From CAG-791 sp045546175 (GTDB lineage Bacteria > Bacillota > Clostridia > Lachnospirales > Lachnospiraceae), in the NCBI GenBank assembly GCA_045546175.1, contig JAZQCI010000117.1, positions 25,337 to 89,336 on the forward strand: a stretch of DNA of 64,000 nucleotides. Reading direction: 5' to 3'. Position 1 is the stretch's first letter. Every line of letters starts with the position of its first letter. Below are positions 43,288-52,334 of this stretch, in pieces. The notes beneath the pieces are model-generated. The model ran no database searches, was not told the DNA's origin, and saw only the letters and a list, made by a program, of their open reading frames with translations. A program made the position numbers and the translations under genes.

Positions 43288-43956
43288 ATGAAACTTCTTC
43301 TGGCAGAAGACGAGCCCGCCATGTCCGAGGCTGTCACGGATATTCTTGAATACCACCGCTACCAGGTGGACGCCGTGTTCGACGGGAAAGAGGCGCTTGA
43401 TTATATACACGCCGGCGACTACGACGGCATTGTCATGGATATCATGATGCCCGGGCTGACCGGGCTCGAAGTGCTCAAGCAGATCAGGAAGGAGGGAAAC
43501 CGCACGCCGGTTCTCCTCCTTACGGCCAAGTCGCAGATCGAGGACCGCATAGAAGGCCTGGACGCGGGGGCGGACGATTACCTTCCCAAACCTTTTGCCA
43601 TGGGCGAACTTCTAGCGAGAATCAGGGCTATGCTCAGGCGCAGGGAAGAGTATCAGCCGGACGTCAGACAGTTCGGCGACCTGGTTTTGGACAGCGGCAG
43701 CTCTGAGCTTCGCTGCGGCGACCGGAAAGTCACCCTGCCCAAGGTGGAATACCAGATGATGGAGGTCCTGATGCTCAATCACGGGATCTATCTGTCCTCG
43801 GAGGATCTTCTTGAAAAGGTCTGGGGGTATGACACGGACGCGGACATCGGAGCCGTGTGGGTATACATATCCTATCTGAGAAAGAGAATCGCGGCGGTGG
43901 GATCCGGCGTAAAGATCACCGCCAAGAGAAATATAGGATACACATTATCAACATAA
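43288..43956 (+). CDS. OmpR-family response regulator
   Basis: A 222-residue regulator with a receiver domain (phospho-acceptor D51 in YDGIVMDIMMPG, Thr in LLLTAKS, Lys in YLPKPF) and a C-terminal winged helix (about 128-222) with the recognition segment VWVYISYLRKRIAAVG. It pairs with the histidine kinase gene, which begins 11 bases later. Confidence 0.93.
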   Translation: MKLLLAEDEPAMSEAVTDILEYHRYQVDAVFDGKEALDYIHAGDYDGIVMDIMMPGLTGLEVLKQIRKEGNRTPVLLLTAKSQIEDRIEGLDAGADDYLPKPFAMGELLARIRAMLRRREEYQPDVRQFGDLVLDSGSSELRCGDRKVTLPKVEYQMMEVLMLNHGIYLSSEDLLEKVWGYDTDADIGAVWVYISYLRKRIAAVGSGVKITAKRNIGYTLST

Positions 43957-43967
43957 CGGGAGACGGA

Positions 43968-45368
43968 ATGGTCAGAGAGCTGCAATTTAAATTTGTCAAA
44001 ACAGCGATGACCGCGATCACTGTCCTTCTCCTCGCGGTGATCTGCGCGATCAGCGGCATATACAGCGTCGGCGTCTACAGGGACGCCAGATGGACGGCGC
44101 AGATGCTGGCTGAACACGGCGGAGCCCCGGCCTTTGACGATATGAAGGAGGAGGGGAGAGATCCGGTGGAATGGGAGACGGACGACTGGTATGAGGATGA
44201 CCTCGACGGCACAGACGCGGATGATAGTGTCTCGAACGTCAACGGCGCGGCTGAGGGATCGGCCAATCCTCAGCCCGGGGAAGAAGGACATGAAGCCGGG
44301 CCTCCTTCACATAAGGGGGAGAATGGGTCTTCCTTCTTCAGAAGAAGGATGTCTCCGGATGACGTCATGGCTGTCCGCTACTTTCTCGTAAACTACAACG
44401 CGGAAAATGCGGTCGAGTCCACAGACACCGCAAACATCTATTCCGTAACGGACGAGGAGGCGCAGGAATACGGACTCAGAGCGGCCAGGAGAGCAAAAGG
44501 ATCCGGGATCCTGGGAAATTTCTTCTATTATATTGTCGAGAGAGACGGGGGCAGGACAGCCGCTTTTATAGATGTCTCGTCACAGATCTCCGCGGTACTG
44601 TCTGTGGTGGTCATCTCTCTCGTAATTGCGGCGGCCGCCTGGGTGTTGATGTTCATCTTTGTGAGTGTTCTCTCCCGCAGGGCGATCGCTCCGATCGCCG
44701 AGAATATAGTGCGGCAGAAACAGTTTGTGACGAACGCCGGGCACGAGCTTAAGACACCACTGGCGATCATCATGACTAATACGGAGGCGCTGGAGCTCTT
44801 TAACGGAGAATCCAAGTGGACTCGCAACATAAAGGCGCAGACAAAGAGGCTGAGCGGCCTTATGCAGAACCTTCTCACCCTGTCCAAGATGGACGAGGCG
44901 GATTTAAAGCTCCCCATGCAATATTTTGACCTGGGAGAGCTGATCAAAGAGGCGGCCGCGCCGTTCGAAGTGCCGGCACATGAGAAAAAGCTCGAGTTTA
45001 TCATTGAGACGCCGCAGATCAAGGTAAACGCCAACAGAGATACCATCGGGCAGCTGATCGGGATCCTTCTGGACAATGCGGTCAAATATACGCCGGAGGG
45101 CGGAAAGATCACGCTGACGGCCTTTTCGGAAGGAAAATACGCGGTGCTGCGGCAGTCGAATACGATCGACCCGTCCGATGTGGAAGAGAATCCGGAGAAA
45201 CTGTTTGACCGGTTCTACCGGCGGGACGAAGCGAGGACGCAGAAGAAAGGCGGATACGGGATCGGGCTGAGCGCTGCCAGGGCGATCGCGGCGGCAAACA
45301 AGGCGCAGATCAGCGTATGTTATAATGGACAAGAAAGCATTGTCTTTGATGTAAAAATGATGCTATAA
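43968..45368 (+). CDS. Sensor histidine kinase
   Basis: A 466-residue kinase with two membrane helices (about 14-32 and 205-228) around an acidic, low-complexity external segment of 170 residues that looks disordered. HisKA carries NAGHELKTPLA with H259. The ATPase domain has the N box GILLDNAVKYTPEGG and GGYGIGLSAARAIA. There is no HAMP domain. ATG 43968 has GGGAGACG upstream; the upstream in-frame ATG lies inside the response regulator gene. The lipoprotein encoded upstream could feed it its signal. Confidence 0.9.
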   Translation: MVRELQFKFVKTAMTAITVLLLAVICAISGIYSVGVYRDARWTAQMLAEHGGAPAFDDMKEEGRDPVEWETDDWYEDDLDGTDADDSVSNVNGAAEGSANPQPGEEGHEAGPPSHKGENGSSFFRRRMSPDDVMAVRYFLVNYNAENAVESTDTANIYSVTDEEAQEYGLRAARRAKGSGILGNFFYYIVERDGGRTAAFIDVSSQISAVLSVVVISLVIAAAAWVLMFIFVSVLSRRAIAPIAENIVRQKQFVTNAGHELKTPLAIIMTNTEALELFNGESKWTRNIKAQTKRLSGLMQNLLTLSKMDEADLKLPMQYFDLGELIKEAAAPFEVPAHEKKLEFIIETPQIKVNANRDTIGQLIGILLDNAVKYTPEGGKITLTAFSEGKYAVLRQSNTIDPSDVEENPEKLFDRFYRRDEARTQKKGGYGIGLSAARAIAAANKAQISVCYNGQESIVFDVKMML

Positions 45369-45490
45369 TTATTAATTAGTGACAGTAAGAATTTAAATGT
45401 TACTAACCGGTGCACGGGAGTGCGGTTCCGGAAGGAAAGAGGTCTGAGACTTAGACTAGAAAGTATTGCGCGTAGAGGGAGGTTTCAGAA

Positions 45491-45844
45491 ATGGACAGCA
45501 AGAAAAAGGCAGAAATCCTGAAGGGAGTCATTTTATCGAGGTATAAGAGCATCAGGCAGTTTTCCGTTGCCATGAATATCCCATACAGTACACTGATCAC
45601 GGCACTGGAGAGGGGCGTCGACGGTATGGCTTACAACACGGTGATTAGAATTTGCGAGGCGTTATCCTTGAACCCGTTGGATTTCAGTCCCCTTGAGGAA
45701 GGAAATTCTGTTTCCTCGCAGATCACGACCCGCAAAGTGATGGAGCACTATTGGAAGCTCAATAAAGCCGGAAGAAAGAGAGTTCTTGAGATTATGGAGG
45801 ACTACACACATATCCCGGAATATCAGCAATCCGCGGAAGAGTGA
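45491..45844 (+). CDS. XRE-family helix-turn-helix regulator
   Basis: A 117-residue protein. The HTH spans about residues 18-65 (SIRQFSVAMNIPYSTLITAL then VIRICEALSLNPLDF), the rest is a short helical tail with KAGRKRVLEIMEDY. A GGGAGG precedes the ATG. It stands between the two-component system and glf; a regulatory link to either is unproven. Confidence 0.82.
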   Translation: MDSKKKAEILKGVILSRYKSIRQFSVAMNIPYSTLITALERGVDGMAYNTVIRICEALSLNPLDFSPLEEGNSVSSQITTRKVMEHYWKLNKAGRKRVLEIMEDYTHIPEYQQSAEE

Positions 45845-45877
45845 CAGTCTGATCCTGAACGTAGATAAGAGGTGAAT

Positions 45878-47044
45878 ATGCAGTTTGATTATCTGATCGT
45901 AGGTGCAGGTTTATATGGCGCGGTATTTGCTCACGAGATGGCAAAGGCCGGAAAGAAATGCTTTGTGATCGATCGCAGAGACCACATCGCGGGCAATATT
46001 TATACAGAGAAGAAGAACGGGATCAATGTACATGTTTACGGTGCTCACATTTTCCATACTTCGGATAAGGAGGTGTGGGACTTCGTTCAGAATTTTGCAC
46101 AGTTCAACAACTACATTAACTGCCCCGTCGCGCGCTACAAGGATGAACTCTACAATCTTCCTTTTAATATGAACACTTTCAGCAAGATGTGGAACATCCA
46201 GACGCCGGCCCAGGCTATGGAGATCATCGAGAAGCAGCGGAAAGAAGCCGCTGTGGAGAATCCCTCCAACCTCGAGGAACAGGCTCTGTCCCTGGCGGGA
46301 AGGGATGTCTATACGAAGCTGATCAAGGGATATACAGAGAAGCAGTGGGGCAGAGACTGCAAGGAACTGCCTTCCTTCATTATTAAAAGACTGCCTTTCC
46401 GATTCACCTTTGACAACAACTACTTCAACGATCCCTATCAGGGTATTCCGGTGGGCGGCTACACGCAGATCGTCGAGAAGCTCCTTGCGGGCATTCCCGT
46501 AAAGCTCGGAGTTGATTTTAAGAAGGGTGTGAAGGAAGTTCCGGCGGCGGACGGCGATGGCACCGTATTCGAGATGGACGGAGATACCTTTAATAAGGTT
46601 CTCTACACCGGCATGGTAGATGAATTCTTCGAGGACTGCTATGGACCTCTCGAGTATCGCTCTCTGAGATTTGAGAGCGAAGAGCTCCCTGAGACGGACA
46701 ACTTCCAGGGCAACGCAGTTGTCAACTACACCGAGAGAGAGGTTCCTTTTACCAGAATCATCGAGCACAAGTTCTTTGAGTTCGGCAAGGACTCCGAGAC
46801 AGGCGAGCCGATCAAGGGCACCATCATCACAAGAGAGTACCCGGCGACCTGGCAGAAGGGAATGGAGCCTTATTACCCCGTCAACAACGACAGGAACAAC
46901 GCGGTCTATGAAAAGTATCACGAACTGGCGCACGGGAAGAAGAACGTGCTGTTCGGAGGAAGGCTTGGCCTCTATAAATATTTTGACATGGACAAAGTGA
47001 TCAGAGCGTCGCTGGATGCGGCAGCAGAGGAACTTAATAAGTAA
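45878..47044 (+). CDS. glf: UDP-galactopyranose mutase
   Basis: A 388-residue flavoenzyme that turns UDP-galactopyranose into UDP-galactofuranose for surface glycans. The FAD site DYLIVGAGLYGAVFAHEM is at the start, YGAHIFHTS near residue 59 and GGRLGLYKYFDMD near the end form the active-site region. AAGAGGTG precedes ATG 45878; the frame's GTG at 45872 is less likely. No glycan cluster surrounds it here. Confidence 0.94.
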   Translation: MQFDYLIVGAGLYGAVFAHEMAKAGKKCFVIDRRDHIAGNIYTEKKNGINVHVYGAHIFHTSDKEVWDFVQNFAQFNNYINCPVARYKDELYNLPFNMNTFSKMWNIQTPAQAMEIIEKQRKEAAVENPSNLEEQALSLAGRDVYTKLIKGYTEKQWGRDCKELPSFIIKRLPFRFTFDNNYFNDPYQGIPVGGYTQIVEKLLAGIPVKLGVDFKKGVKEVPAADGDGTVFEMDGDTFNKVLYTGMVDEFFEDCYGPLEYRSLRFESEELPETDNFQGNAVVNYTEREVPFTRIIEHKFFEFGKDSETGEPIKGTIITREYPATWQKGMEPYYPVNNDRNNAVYEKYHELAHGKKNVLFGGRLGLYKYFDMDKVIRASLDAAAEELNK

Positions 47045-47059
47045 TTATTCGGATCTGAG

Positions 47060-47098
47060 AAGGATGCAGGCTCATACAGACCGCCTGCATCCTTCGAT
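47060..47098 (+). terminator. Rho-independent terminator after glf
   Basis: The perfect 12-base stem 47060-47071 / 47083-47094 is followed by CGATTTT. Confidence 0.82.
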
Positions 47099-47129
47099 TT
47101 TCCGGGGGCCAAATTTTGGCGGATACTGC

Positions 47130-47158
47130 TTGACTATGCCTGTCAAGTATGTTAATTT
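47130..47158 (+). promoter_or_regulatory. Promoter of the rpmG-secE-nusG unit
   Basis: TTGACT (47130-47135) and TAATTT (47153-47158) are 17 bases apart, 83 bases before rpmG. Confidence 0.6.
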
Positions 47159-47241
47159 AATATTCGAGATTGTCACAGGTCTTTTTTTTATGCACTAAAA
47201 ATGCCTGTATGTGAAGAAAATTAACGCGGAGGTGACACGTT

Positions 47242-47391
47242 ATGCGTACAAGAATTACATTATCCTGCACAGAGTGCAAACAGCGCAACTACAATACTAC
47301 AAAGGATAAGAAGACTCATCCTGAGAGAATCGAGACCAAGAAATACTGCAGATTCTGCAAGAGACACACTACTCACAAAGAGACCAAGTAA
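47242..47391 (+). CDS. rpmG: 50S ribosomal protein L33
   Basis: A 49-residue zinc-binding L33: CTEC (C9, C12) and CRFC (C36, C39) are both present, so this is the zinc-containing form. GGAGGTGACACGTT precedes the ATG. It lies first in the unit with secE and nusG. Confidence 0.95.
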   Translation: MRTRITLSCTECKQRNYNTTKDKKTHPERIETKKYCRFCKRHTTHKETK

Positions 47392-47407
47392 TTAAGGGGT
47401 AAGTGAA

Positions 47408-47629
47408 ATGGCAAAGAACGACAGTACGGCCAAGGAATCAAAGCTCAGCACCTTCTGGAAAGGCGTCAAGGCTGAATTCAGGAAGATCATATGGCCGGAT
47501 CGGGATACGCTTGTGAAACAGCTGGTCGCGGTACTGTGCGTTACCGTTGTCACCGCGCTTCTCATTGCGGTCATTGATTTCGGCGCACAGAACCTGATCG
47601 AATGGTTGACAACATTTAAGGCGAACTGA
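47408..47629 (+). CDS. secE: Preprotein translocase subunit SecE
   Basis: A 73-residue single-helix SecE: an amphipathic start (FWKGVKAEFRKIIWPDRDTL), then the membrane helix (about 37-60). It clamps SecY in the translocon. It lies between rpmG and nusG as usual. Confidence 0.95.
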   Translation: MAKNDSTAKESKLSTFWKGVKAEFRKIIWPDRDTLVKQLVAVLCVTVVTALLIAVIDFGAQNLIEWLTTFKAN

Positions 47630-47641
47630 CGAGGTAAGTCA

Positions 47642-48409
47642 ATGGCAGATATGAACAAAGAGCATCGCAGCGGCGGTGTCCGTGTAAAAGCGGGCGTTCT
47701 TCCGGGTGTCCGCGAGATCAGAAGGCCTGATTTTACCAAGAAGGCAGCAGATCTCGAGAAAGCCGAGGCCGAGAGAGTCCTTAAGCAGGGAGAAGCGGAT
47801 ACAGATGCGGCTGACGAAGCTGCAGTGAAGGCTTCCCTGGAGGCGCAGGGTTCCAGCGGCGAGGAAGAGCAGCTTGATGAGAGCGCGATCACAGACGTGC
47901 CGCTCTGGTATGTGGCGCATACTTATTCCGGCTATGAGAATAAGGTAAAGATCAATATTGAGAAGACGATCGAGAACCGTCACCTTGAGAACCAGATCTT
48001 CGAGGTCAGAGTTCCCATGCAGGATACGGTAGAGGTCAGGAACGGTACCCGCAAGAATGTCTCCAAGAAGATGTTCCCCGGCTACGTGCTTGTCAATATG
48101 GTCATGAATGACGACACCTGGTATGTGGTCCGCAACACCCGCGGCGTAACGGGATTTGTGGGACCGGGAAGCAAACCGGTGCCGCTCACGGAAGCCGAGA
48201 TGAAGAGCCTGGGCATTCACACGGGCAGCATCACGGTGGACTTCGAAGTCGGCGATTCTGTCACTGTTGTGGCCGGAATCTGGAAGGATACGGTCGGCCA
48301 GGTACAGAAGATCGACTTCAACAAGCAGATGACCACGATCAAAGTAGAGATGTTCGGAAGCGAGATCCCTGTAGAGATCAGCTTCGCGGAGGTCAGAAAG
48401 CTCGGCTGA
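47642..48409 (+). CDS. nusG: Transcription antitermination factor NusG with N-terminal extension
   Basis: The NGN domain begins near residue 87 (LWYVAHTYSGYENKVKINIE) and the KOW domain near 195 (VGDSVTVVAGIWKDTVGQVQ). The first 85 residues are an added charged, Ala/Glu-rich segment; typical NusG is about 175 residues, here 255. It links RNA polymerase with Rho and, in many bacteria, ribosomes. The first ATG follows a GAGGTAAG site, so the extension seems to be translated. Confidence 0.93.
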   Translation: MADMNKEHRSGGVRVKAGVLPGVREIRRPDFTKKAADLEKAEAERVLKQGEADTDAADEAAVKASLEAQGSSGEEEQLDESAITDVPLWYVAHTYSGYENKVKINIEKTIENRHLENQIFEVRVPMQDTVEVRNGTRKNVSKKMFPGYVLVNMVMNDDTWYVVRNTRGVTGFVGPGSKPVPLTEAEMKSLGIHTGSITVDFEVGDSVTVVAGIWKDTVGQVQKIDFNKQMTTIKVEMFGSEIPVEISFAEVRKLG

Positions 48410-48500
48410 TTTGCGGATCGGTGGGTCATCACGATCAGTTATATGAGACGGAACACTTTCGTCTGATATATAGAAACAGGCGGCAAAGCCGCCGCAAACA

Positions 48501-48534
48501 GTGGGAGCAGCGTAAGAGCTGCGCATAGTACCAC
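48501..48534 (+). promoter_or_regulatory. Probable L1-binding leader of rplKA
   Basis: GTGG (48501-48504) pairs with CCAC (48531-48534) and encloses the stem GCAGC / GCTGC (48507-48511 / 48518-48522). The asymmetric loop fits the L1 target in L11-L1 leaders, through which L1 represses its own operon. Confidence 0.55.
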
Positions 48535-48547
48535 AAAGGAGGAAACA

Positions 48548-48973
48548 ATGGCAAAAAAGGTAACTGGTTACATCAAATTGCAGATTAAGGCCGGCAAGGC
48601 AACTCCTGCTCCGCCGGTAGGTCCTGCACTCGGACAGCACGGTGTCAACATCATGGAATTCACCAAGCAGTTCAATGCTAAGACCGCTGACATGGGTGAT
48701 CTGATCATCCCTGTCGTCATCACTGTCTACTCTGACAGATCTTTCAGTTTCATCACCAAGACTCCGCCGGCACCTGTTCTTCTTAAGAAGGCAGCAGGCC
48801 TGCAGAAGGCCTCCGGTGTTCCGAACAAGCAGAAAGTCGGTTCTGTCACCAAGGATCAGATCAAAGAGATCGCGGAAATGAAGATGCCCGACCTCAACGC
48901 AGCTTCCCTCGAAGCAGCTATGAGCATGATCGCCGGAACCGCCAGAAGCATGGGAATCACAGTCCAGGACTGA
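48548..48973 (+). CDS. rplK: 50S ribosomal protein L11
   Basis: A 141-residue L11 with the N-terminal KKVTGYIKLQIKAGKATPAP, the proline-rich linker PPVGPALGQHGVNIMEFTKQ and the rRNA-binding C-domain. It forms part of the GTPase-associated centre. AAAGGAGG precedes the ATG. Confidence 0.97.
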   Translation: MAKKVTGYIKLQIKAGKATPAPPVGPALGQHGVNIMEFTKQFNAKTADMGDLIIPVVITVYSDRSFSFITKTPPAPVLLKKAAGLQKASGVPNKQKVGSVTKDQIKEIAEMKMPDLNAASLEAAMSMIAGTARSMGITVQD

Positions 48974-48996
48974 GAAACACACAGGAGGAATAGAAG

Positions 48997-49686
48997 ATGA
49001 AGCACGGAAAGAGATTTGCGGAAGCCTCCAAGAAGGTTGACCGCGCTAAATTATATGAGCCCGCAGAGGCAATTGCTCTTGCAAAGGAAACTGCATCTGC
49101 GAAATTTGATGAGACTGTTGAAATTCACATCCGCACAAGCTGCGACGGCCGTCACGCCGATCAGCAGATCCGCGGCGCGGTAGTACTTCCCGCAGGAACC
49201 GGTAAGAAGGTCAGAGTCCTTGTATTCGCTAAGGGCGCAAAGCTCGACGAAGCACAGGCGGCAGGCGCTGATTATGTTGGCGGCCAGGAGCTTCTTCCCA
49301 AGATCCAGAACGAAGGCTGGCTGGATTTTGACGTAGTAGTTGCTACACCTGATATGATGAGCGTTGTCGGTCGTCTCGGCCGCGTCCTTGGTCCTAAGGG
49401 ACTGATGCCCAACCCTAAGGCTGGCACAGTTACTATGGATGTAACAAAGGCAATCAACGACATCAAAGCCGGTAAGATCGAGTACAGACTTGACAAGTCC
49501 AACATCATCCACTGCCCGATCGGCAAGGCTTCCTTTACACAGGAACAGCTCATGGAGAACTATGACGCACTGATGGCTGCGCTCGTTAAGGCTAAGCCCG
49601 CCGCAGTTAAGGGTCAGTATCTCAAGAGCATCTCCATCGCGACCAGCATGGGCCCCGGCGTGAAGGTTATTGCAAACCGTTATTAA
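48997..49686 (+). CDS. rplA: 50S ribosomal protein L1
   Basis: A 229-residue L1 of normal length. LGPKGLMPNPKAGTVT is the signature block. L1 both builds the ribosomal L1 stalk and represses this operon through the leader at 48501. A terminator follows its stop by 14 bases. Confidence 0.97.
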   Translation: MKHGKRFAEASKKVDRAKLYEPAEAIALAKETASAKFDETVEIHIRTSCDGRHADQQIRGAVVLPAGTGKKVRVLVFAKGAKLDEAQAAGADYVGGQELLPKIQNEGWLDFDVVVATPDMMSVVGRLGRVLGPKGLMPNPKAGTVTMDVTKAINDIKAGKIEYRLDKSNIIHCPIGKASFTQEQLMENYDALMAALVKAKPAAVKGQYLKSISIATSMGPGVKVIANRY

Positions 49687-49700
49687 GTCATTAAGAGGAG

Positions 49701-49726
49701 AGGAGTTCCTGCTGGAACTCCTTTTC
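49701..49726 (+). terminator. Rho-independent terminator after rplA
   Basis: The nine-base perfect stem AGGAGTTCC / GGAACTCCT (49701-49709 / 49714-49722) with tail TTTC. Confidence 0.78.
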
Positions 49727-49768
49727 TTGGGTCACGGGGTGTGTCACAAAAATGAAAGGAGCACCACA

Positions 49769-51028
49769 GTGTTCATGACCACAGTGTTCAGGAAAAAGAT
49801 CGCGATCACAGCAGCACTTACAGCGGCAGTCGCATGCGCTGCCCTGATCTGGCCCGCCACTCCCGGAGCGGAGGCAGAGATCCTCGGCGCGCAGGAGATC
49901 ATGGTGAAGAGGGCCGCAGAGGCGGTTCTGTCGCAGGTCAAGCCGACAGTTGAGGAGTTCAGGAAAAAGGCCATGGACCCGGAAGGGGCCAAAGCCATCA
50001 TCACTGCTTCCGGAAAAGTCCTCACAAGAGAGGACGGCAAATGGATCGCTCCTGAAAACGGCCCCGCGTCTGACGGTGAGATCTCAATCGTCTTTGTCGG
50101 CGATATCATATTTGAGACGGGGCAGAATCCGTGGAGCTCCATCGCCTATTCGGACGGGATCCGGGCGTGCTTTGACGACGCGACCTGGGAGACGCTGACG
50201 GGCGCCGATTTCCTTGTGGTCAATAACGAATTTCCCTATACGGACAGGGGAACGCCCACCGCGGGCAAGACCTTCACCTTCCGCTGCCCTCCGTGGACCG
50301 CGCAGTGGCTGGGAGAGATGGGGACAGATATCGCGGCGCTGGCCAACAACCACGTCTATGATTACGGAGAAGAGGGTGCCCTTGACACCTTCGACACTCT
50401 GGATGAGGAGGGGATCCCCTATATCGGGGCCGGCCGCAATATCGAGGACGCGGAGCAGACCGCTTACTGCATCGCGAACGGAATGACGGTCGCGATCCTG
50501 AACGCGACGGAGATTGAGCGCTATGAGAACCCCGACACGAGAGAGGCTGGCGAGGACAGCCCGGGCGTCTTCCGCATGCTGGATACCACGCGTCTGTGCG
50601 AGAAGATCCGTGAGGCCAAAGAGAAAGCGGACCTGGTCATCGTCTACACGCACTGGGGGACGGAGAAGATGCCCGCCCAGGACTGGAGCCAGACGACCAA
50701 AGCGCAGGAACTGGCGGAGGCGGGCGCAGATCTGATCGTGGGATCCCACCCGCATGTTTTGCAAAATATAGAATACGTGGATGACGTTCCCGTCTTTTAC
50801 AGCCTGGGCAATTACTTTTTTGGCGCGGCGGCACGGGATACGGGAGTGCTCCGGGTGACAGTGAATACGAAAGAACCTTCGATCAGTTCCCTGCAGTTCA
50901 TCCCCATGCTGCAGTACCGCGGCGTGAGCACCATGGAAGGGCCGGAGAAGCAGAGAGTCCTCGATGAGATGCAGAGCGTGTCCCCGGGAGTGGTCATAGA
51001 TGAAAATGGCTACTTCACACAGGAGTAG
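49769..51028 (+). CDS. CapA-family (PgsA-like) metallophosphatase-fold exported protein
   Basis: A 419-residue protein with an N-terminal signal or anchor helix (IAITAALTAAVACAALIW) and a CapA domain from about residue 110: ISIVFVGDIIFETG, DFLVVNNEFPYTDRG, DIAALANNHVYDYGE, VIVYTHWGTE and GSHPHVLQNIEY. Family members act in poly-gamma-glutamate or cell-wall processes. GTG 49769 follows AAAGGAG. It lies between rplA and rplJ, outside the usual order, with its own terminator upstream. Confidence 0.85.
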   Translation: MFMTTVFRKKIAITAALTAAVACAALIWPATPGAEAEILGAQEIMVKRAAEAVLSQVKPTVEEFRKKAMDPEGAKAIITASGKVLTREDGKWIAPENGPASDGEISIVFVGDIIFETGQNPWSSIAYSDGIRACFDDATWETLTGADFLVVNNEFPYTDRGTPTAGKTFTFRCPPWTAQWLGEMGTDIAALANNHVYDYGEEGALDTFDTLDEEGIPYIGAGRNIEDAEQTAYCIANGMTVAILNATEIERYENPDTREAGEDSPGVFRMLDTTRLCEKIREAKEKADLVIVYTHWGTEKMPAQDWSQTTKAQELAEAGADLIVGSHPHVLQNIEYVDDVPVFYSLGNYFFGAAARDTGVLRVTVNTKEPSISSLQFIPMLQYRGVSTMEGPEKQRVLDEMQSVSPGVVIDENGYFTQE

Positions 51029-51095
51029 GTGCTGAATCAGATCGCGGCAAAACAGCGTAATAAGAAAAGGTAATCGAATCAAAGCAAAATAGCTG

Positions 51096-51124
51096 TTGAC
51101 AAATACATAACCGAATGGTAAGAT
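51096..51124 (+). promoter_or_regulatory. Promoter of rplJ-rplL
   Basis: TTGACA (51096-51101) and TAAGAT (51119-51124), spacing 17, near consensus. Confidence 0.8.
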
Positions 51125-51129
51125 ATCTA

Positions 51130-51276
51130 AGGTTAAAAGCCAAGCCGAAGACAGCAGGTGCCGCAAGGCGTAAAGAGTGATCTGCCTGCCGAGGATGTGG
51201 ATCGACACCCCAGACATGCAGATGCATGCTGAAGTGGATTTGAATTTTCACCCGTCTTCGCGAAGACGGGTTTTTT
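51130..51276 (+). promoter_or_regulatory. Ribosomal protein L10 leader with attenuator
   Basis: The region between promoter and rplJ has the L10-leader look: AGCCGAAGACAGCAGGTGCC, then CTGCCGAGGATGTGG, then a terminator stem CCCGTCTTCG / CGAAGACGGG (51251-51270) with six T. L10(L12)4 binding is expected to favour termination and so limit rplJL expression. Confidence 0.82.
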
Positions 51277-51314
51277 CTTCGTTTCGGCTCCAAAATCTAT
51301 AAGGAGGTAACAAA

Positions 51315-51830
51315 ATGGCAAAGGTTGAATTGAAACAGCCGGTCGTCAAGGAAATTTCCGCAGCGATCGACGGTGCACAGTCAGTGGTTCTCGTTGACCA
51401 CAGAGGTCTGACAGTTCAGCAGGACACAGAGCTCCGCAAACAGCTCCGCGAAGCCGGTGTAACTTATAAGGTTTATAAGAACACCATGATGAATTTCGCG
51501 TGCAAGGGCACAGATTGCGAAGGTCTCTCCGATCTTCTGAACGGACCCAGTGCTCTGGCAGTTTCCAAGGATGATGCTACAGCTCCCGCTCGTATCCTGT
51601 GCGAGTTCGCCAAGAAGGCTGAGAAGCTCGAGATCAAGGGCGGCGTTGTAGAAGGCAAGGTTGTGAATCCCGCAGAACTCGGTGAGGTCGCTAAGATCCC
51701 CACAAGAGAAGTTCTTCTGGGCAGACTGTTCGGCAGCTGGCAGGCTCCGATCTCCAGCTTCGCGCGCGTTATCAAGCAGATCGCGGAGAAGGACGGCGAG
51801 CAGGCAGCAGAGGCTCCCGCAGAAGCTTAA
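51315..51830 (+). CDS. rplJ: 50S ribosomal protein L10
   Basis: A 171-residue L10, stalk base. VVLVDHRGLTVQQDTELRKQ and YKVYKNTMM lie in the N-terminal rRNA-binding domain, with a helical C-terminus that carries L7/L12 dimers. AAGGAGG precedes the ATG, at the end of the L10 leader. Confidence 0.96.
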   Translation: MAKVELKQPVVKEISAAIDGAQSVVLVDHRGLTVQQDTELRKQLREAGVTYKVYKNTMMNFACKGTDCEGLSDLLNGPSALAVSKDDATAPARILCEFAKKAEKLEIKGGVVEGKVVNPAELGEVAKIPTREVLLGRLFGSWQAPISSFARVIKQIAEKDGEQAAEAPAEA

Positions 51831-51932
51831 TAACTTCATCTGCAGAAGTCTTTACGATTCTGATCATTTATTTGGAAGTGATCATTTATTTAGAAGTTTT
51901 ATTTCAAACTAATTTACATGGAGGTAAATACA

Positions 51933-52304
51933 ATGGCAAAGTTAACAAACGCTGAGATCATCGATGCGATCAAAGAACTTACTGTTATGGAACTCAACGA
52001 GCTGGTTAAGGCTTGTGAGGAAGAGTTAGGTGTTTCCGCAGCTGCAGGTGTTGCAGTTGTCGCAGCCGGCCCCGCAGAGGCAGTTGAAGAGAAGACTGAG
52101 TTTGACGTTGAGCTGACAAGCTTCGGTGCTCAGAAGATTAAGGTTATCAAGGTTGTCCGTGAGATCACCGGCCTTGGCCTGAAGGAAGCTAAGGAAGCCG
52201 TCGAAGGCGCTCCGAAGGTAATCAAGGAAGGTCTTCCTAAGGATGAGGCTGAGTCCATCAAGGCTAAGCTCGAGGAAGTTGGAGCTACTGTTACTATCAA
52301 GTAA
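51933..52304 (+). CDS. rplL: 50S ribosomal protein L7/L12
   Basis: A 123-residue L7/L12 with the N-terminal dimer domain (IIDAIKELTVMELNELVKAC), an Ala/Gly hinge and the factor-binding C-domain (VIKVVREITGLGLKEAKEAV). ATG 51933 follows GGAGGT. Confidence 0.97.
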   Translation: MAKLTNAEIIDAIKELTVMELNELVKACEEELGVSAAAGVAVVAAGPAEAVEEKTEFDVELTSFGAQKIKVIKVVREITGLGLKEAKEAVEGAPKVIKEGLPKDEAESIKAKLEEVGATVTIK

Positions 52305-52334
52305 TTGCTCTCAATCAGAAAATGAACTCAAGGG

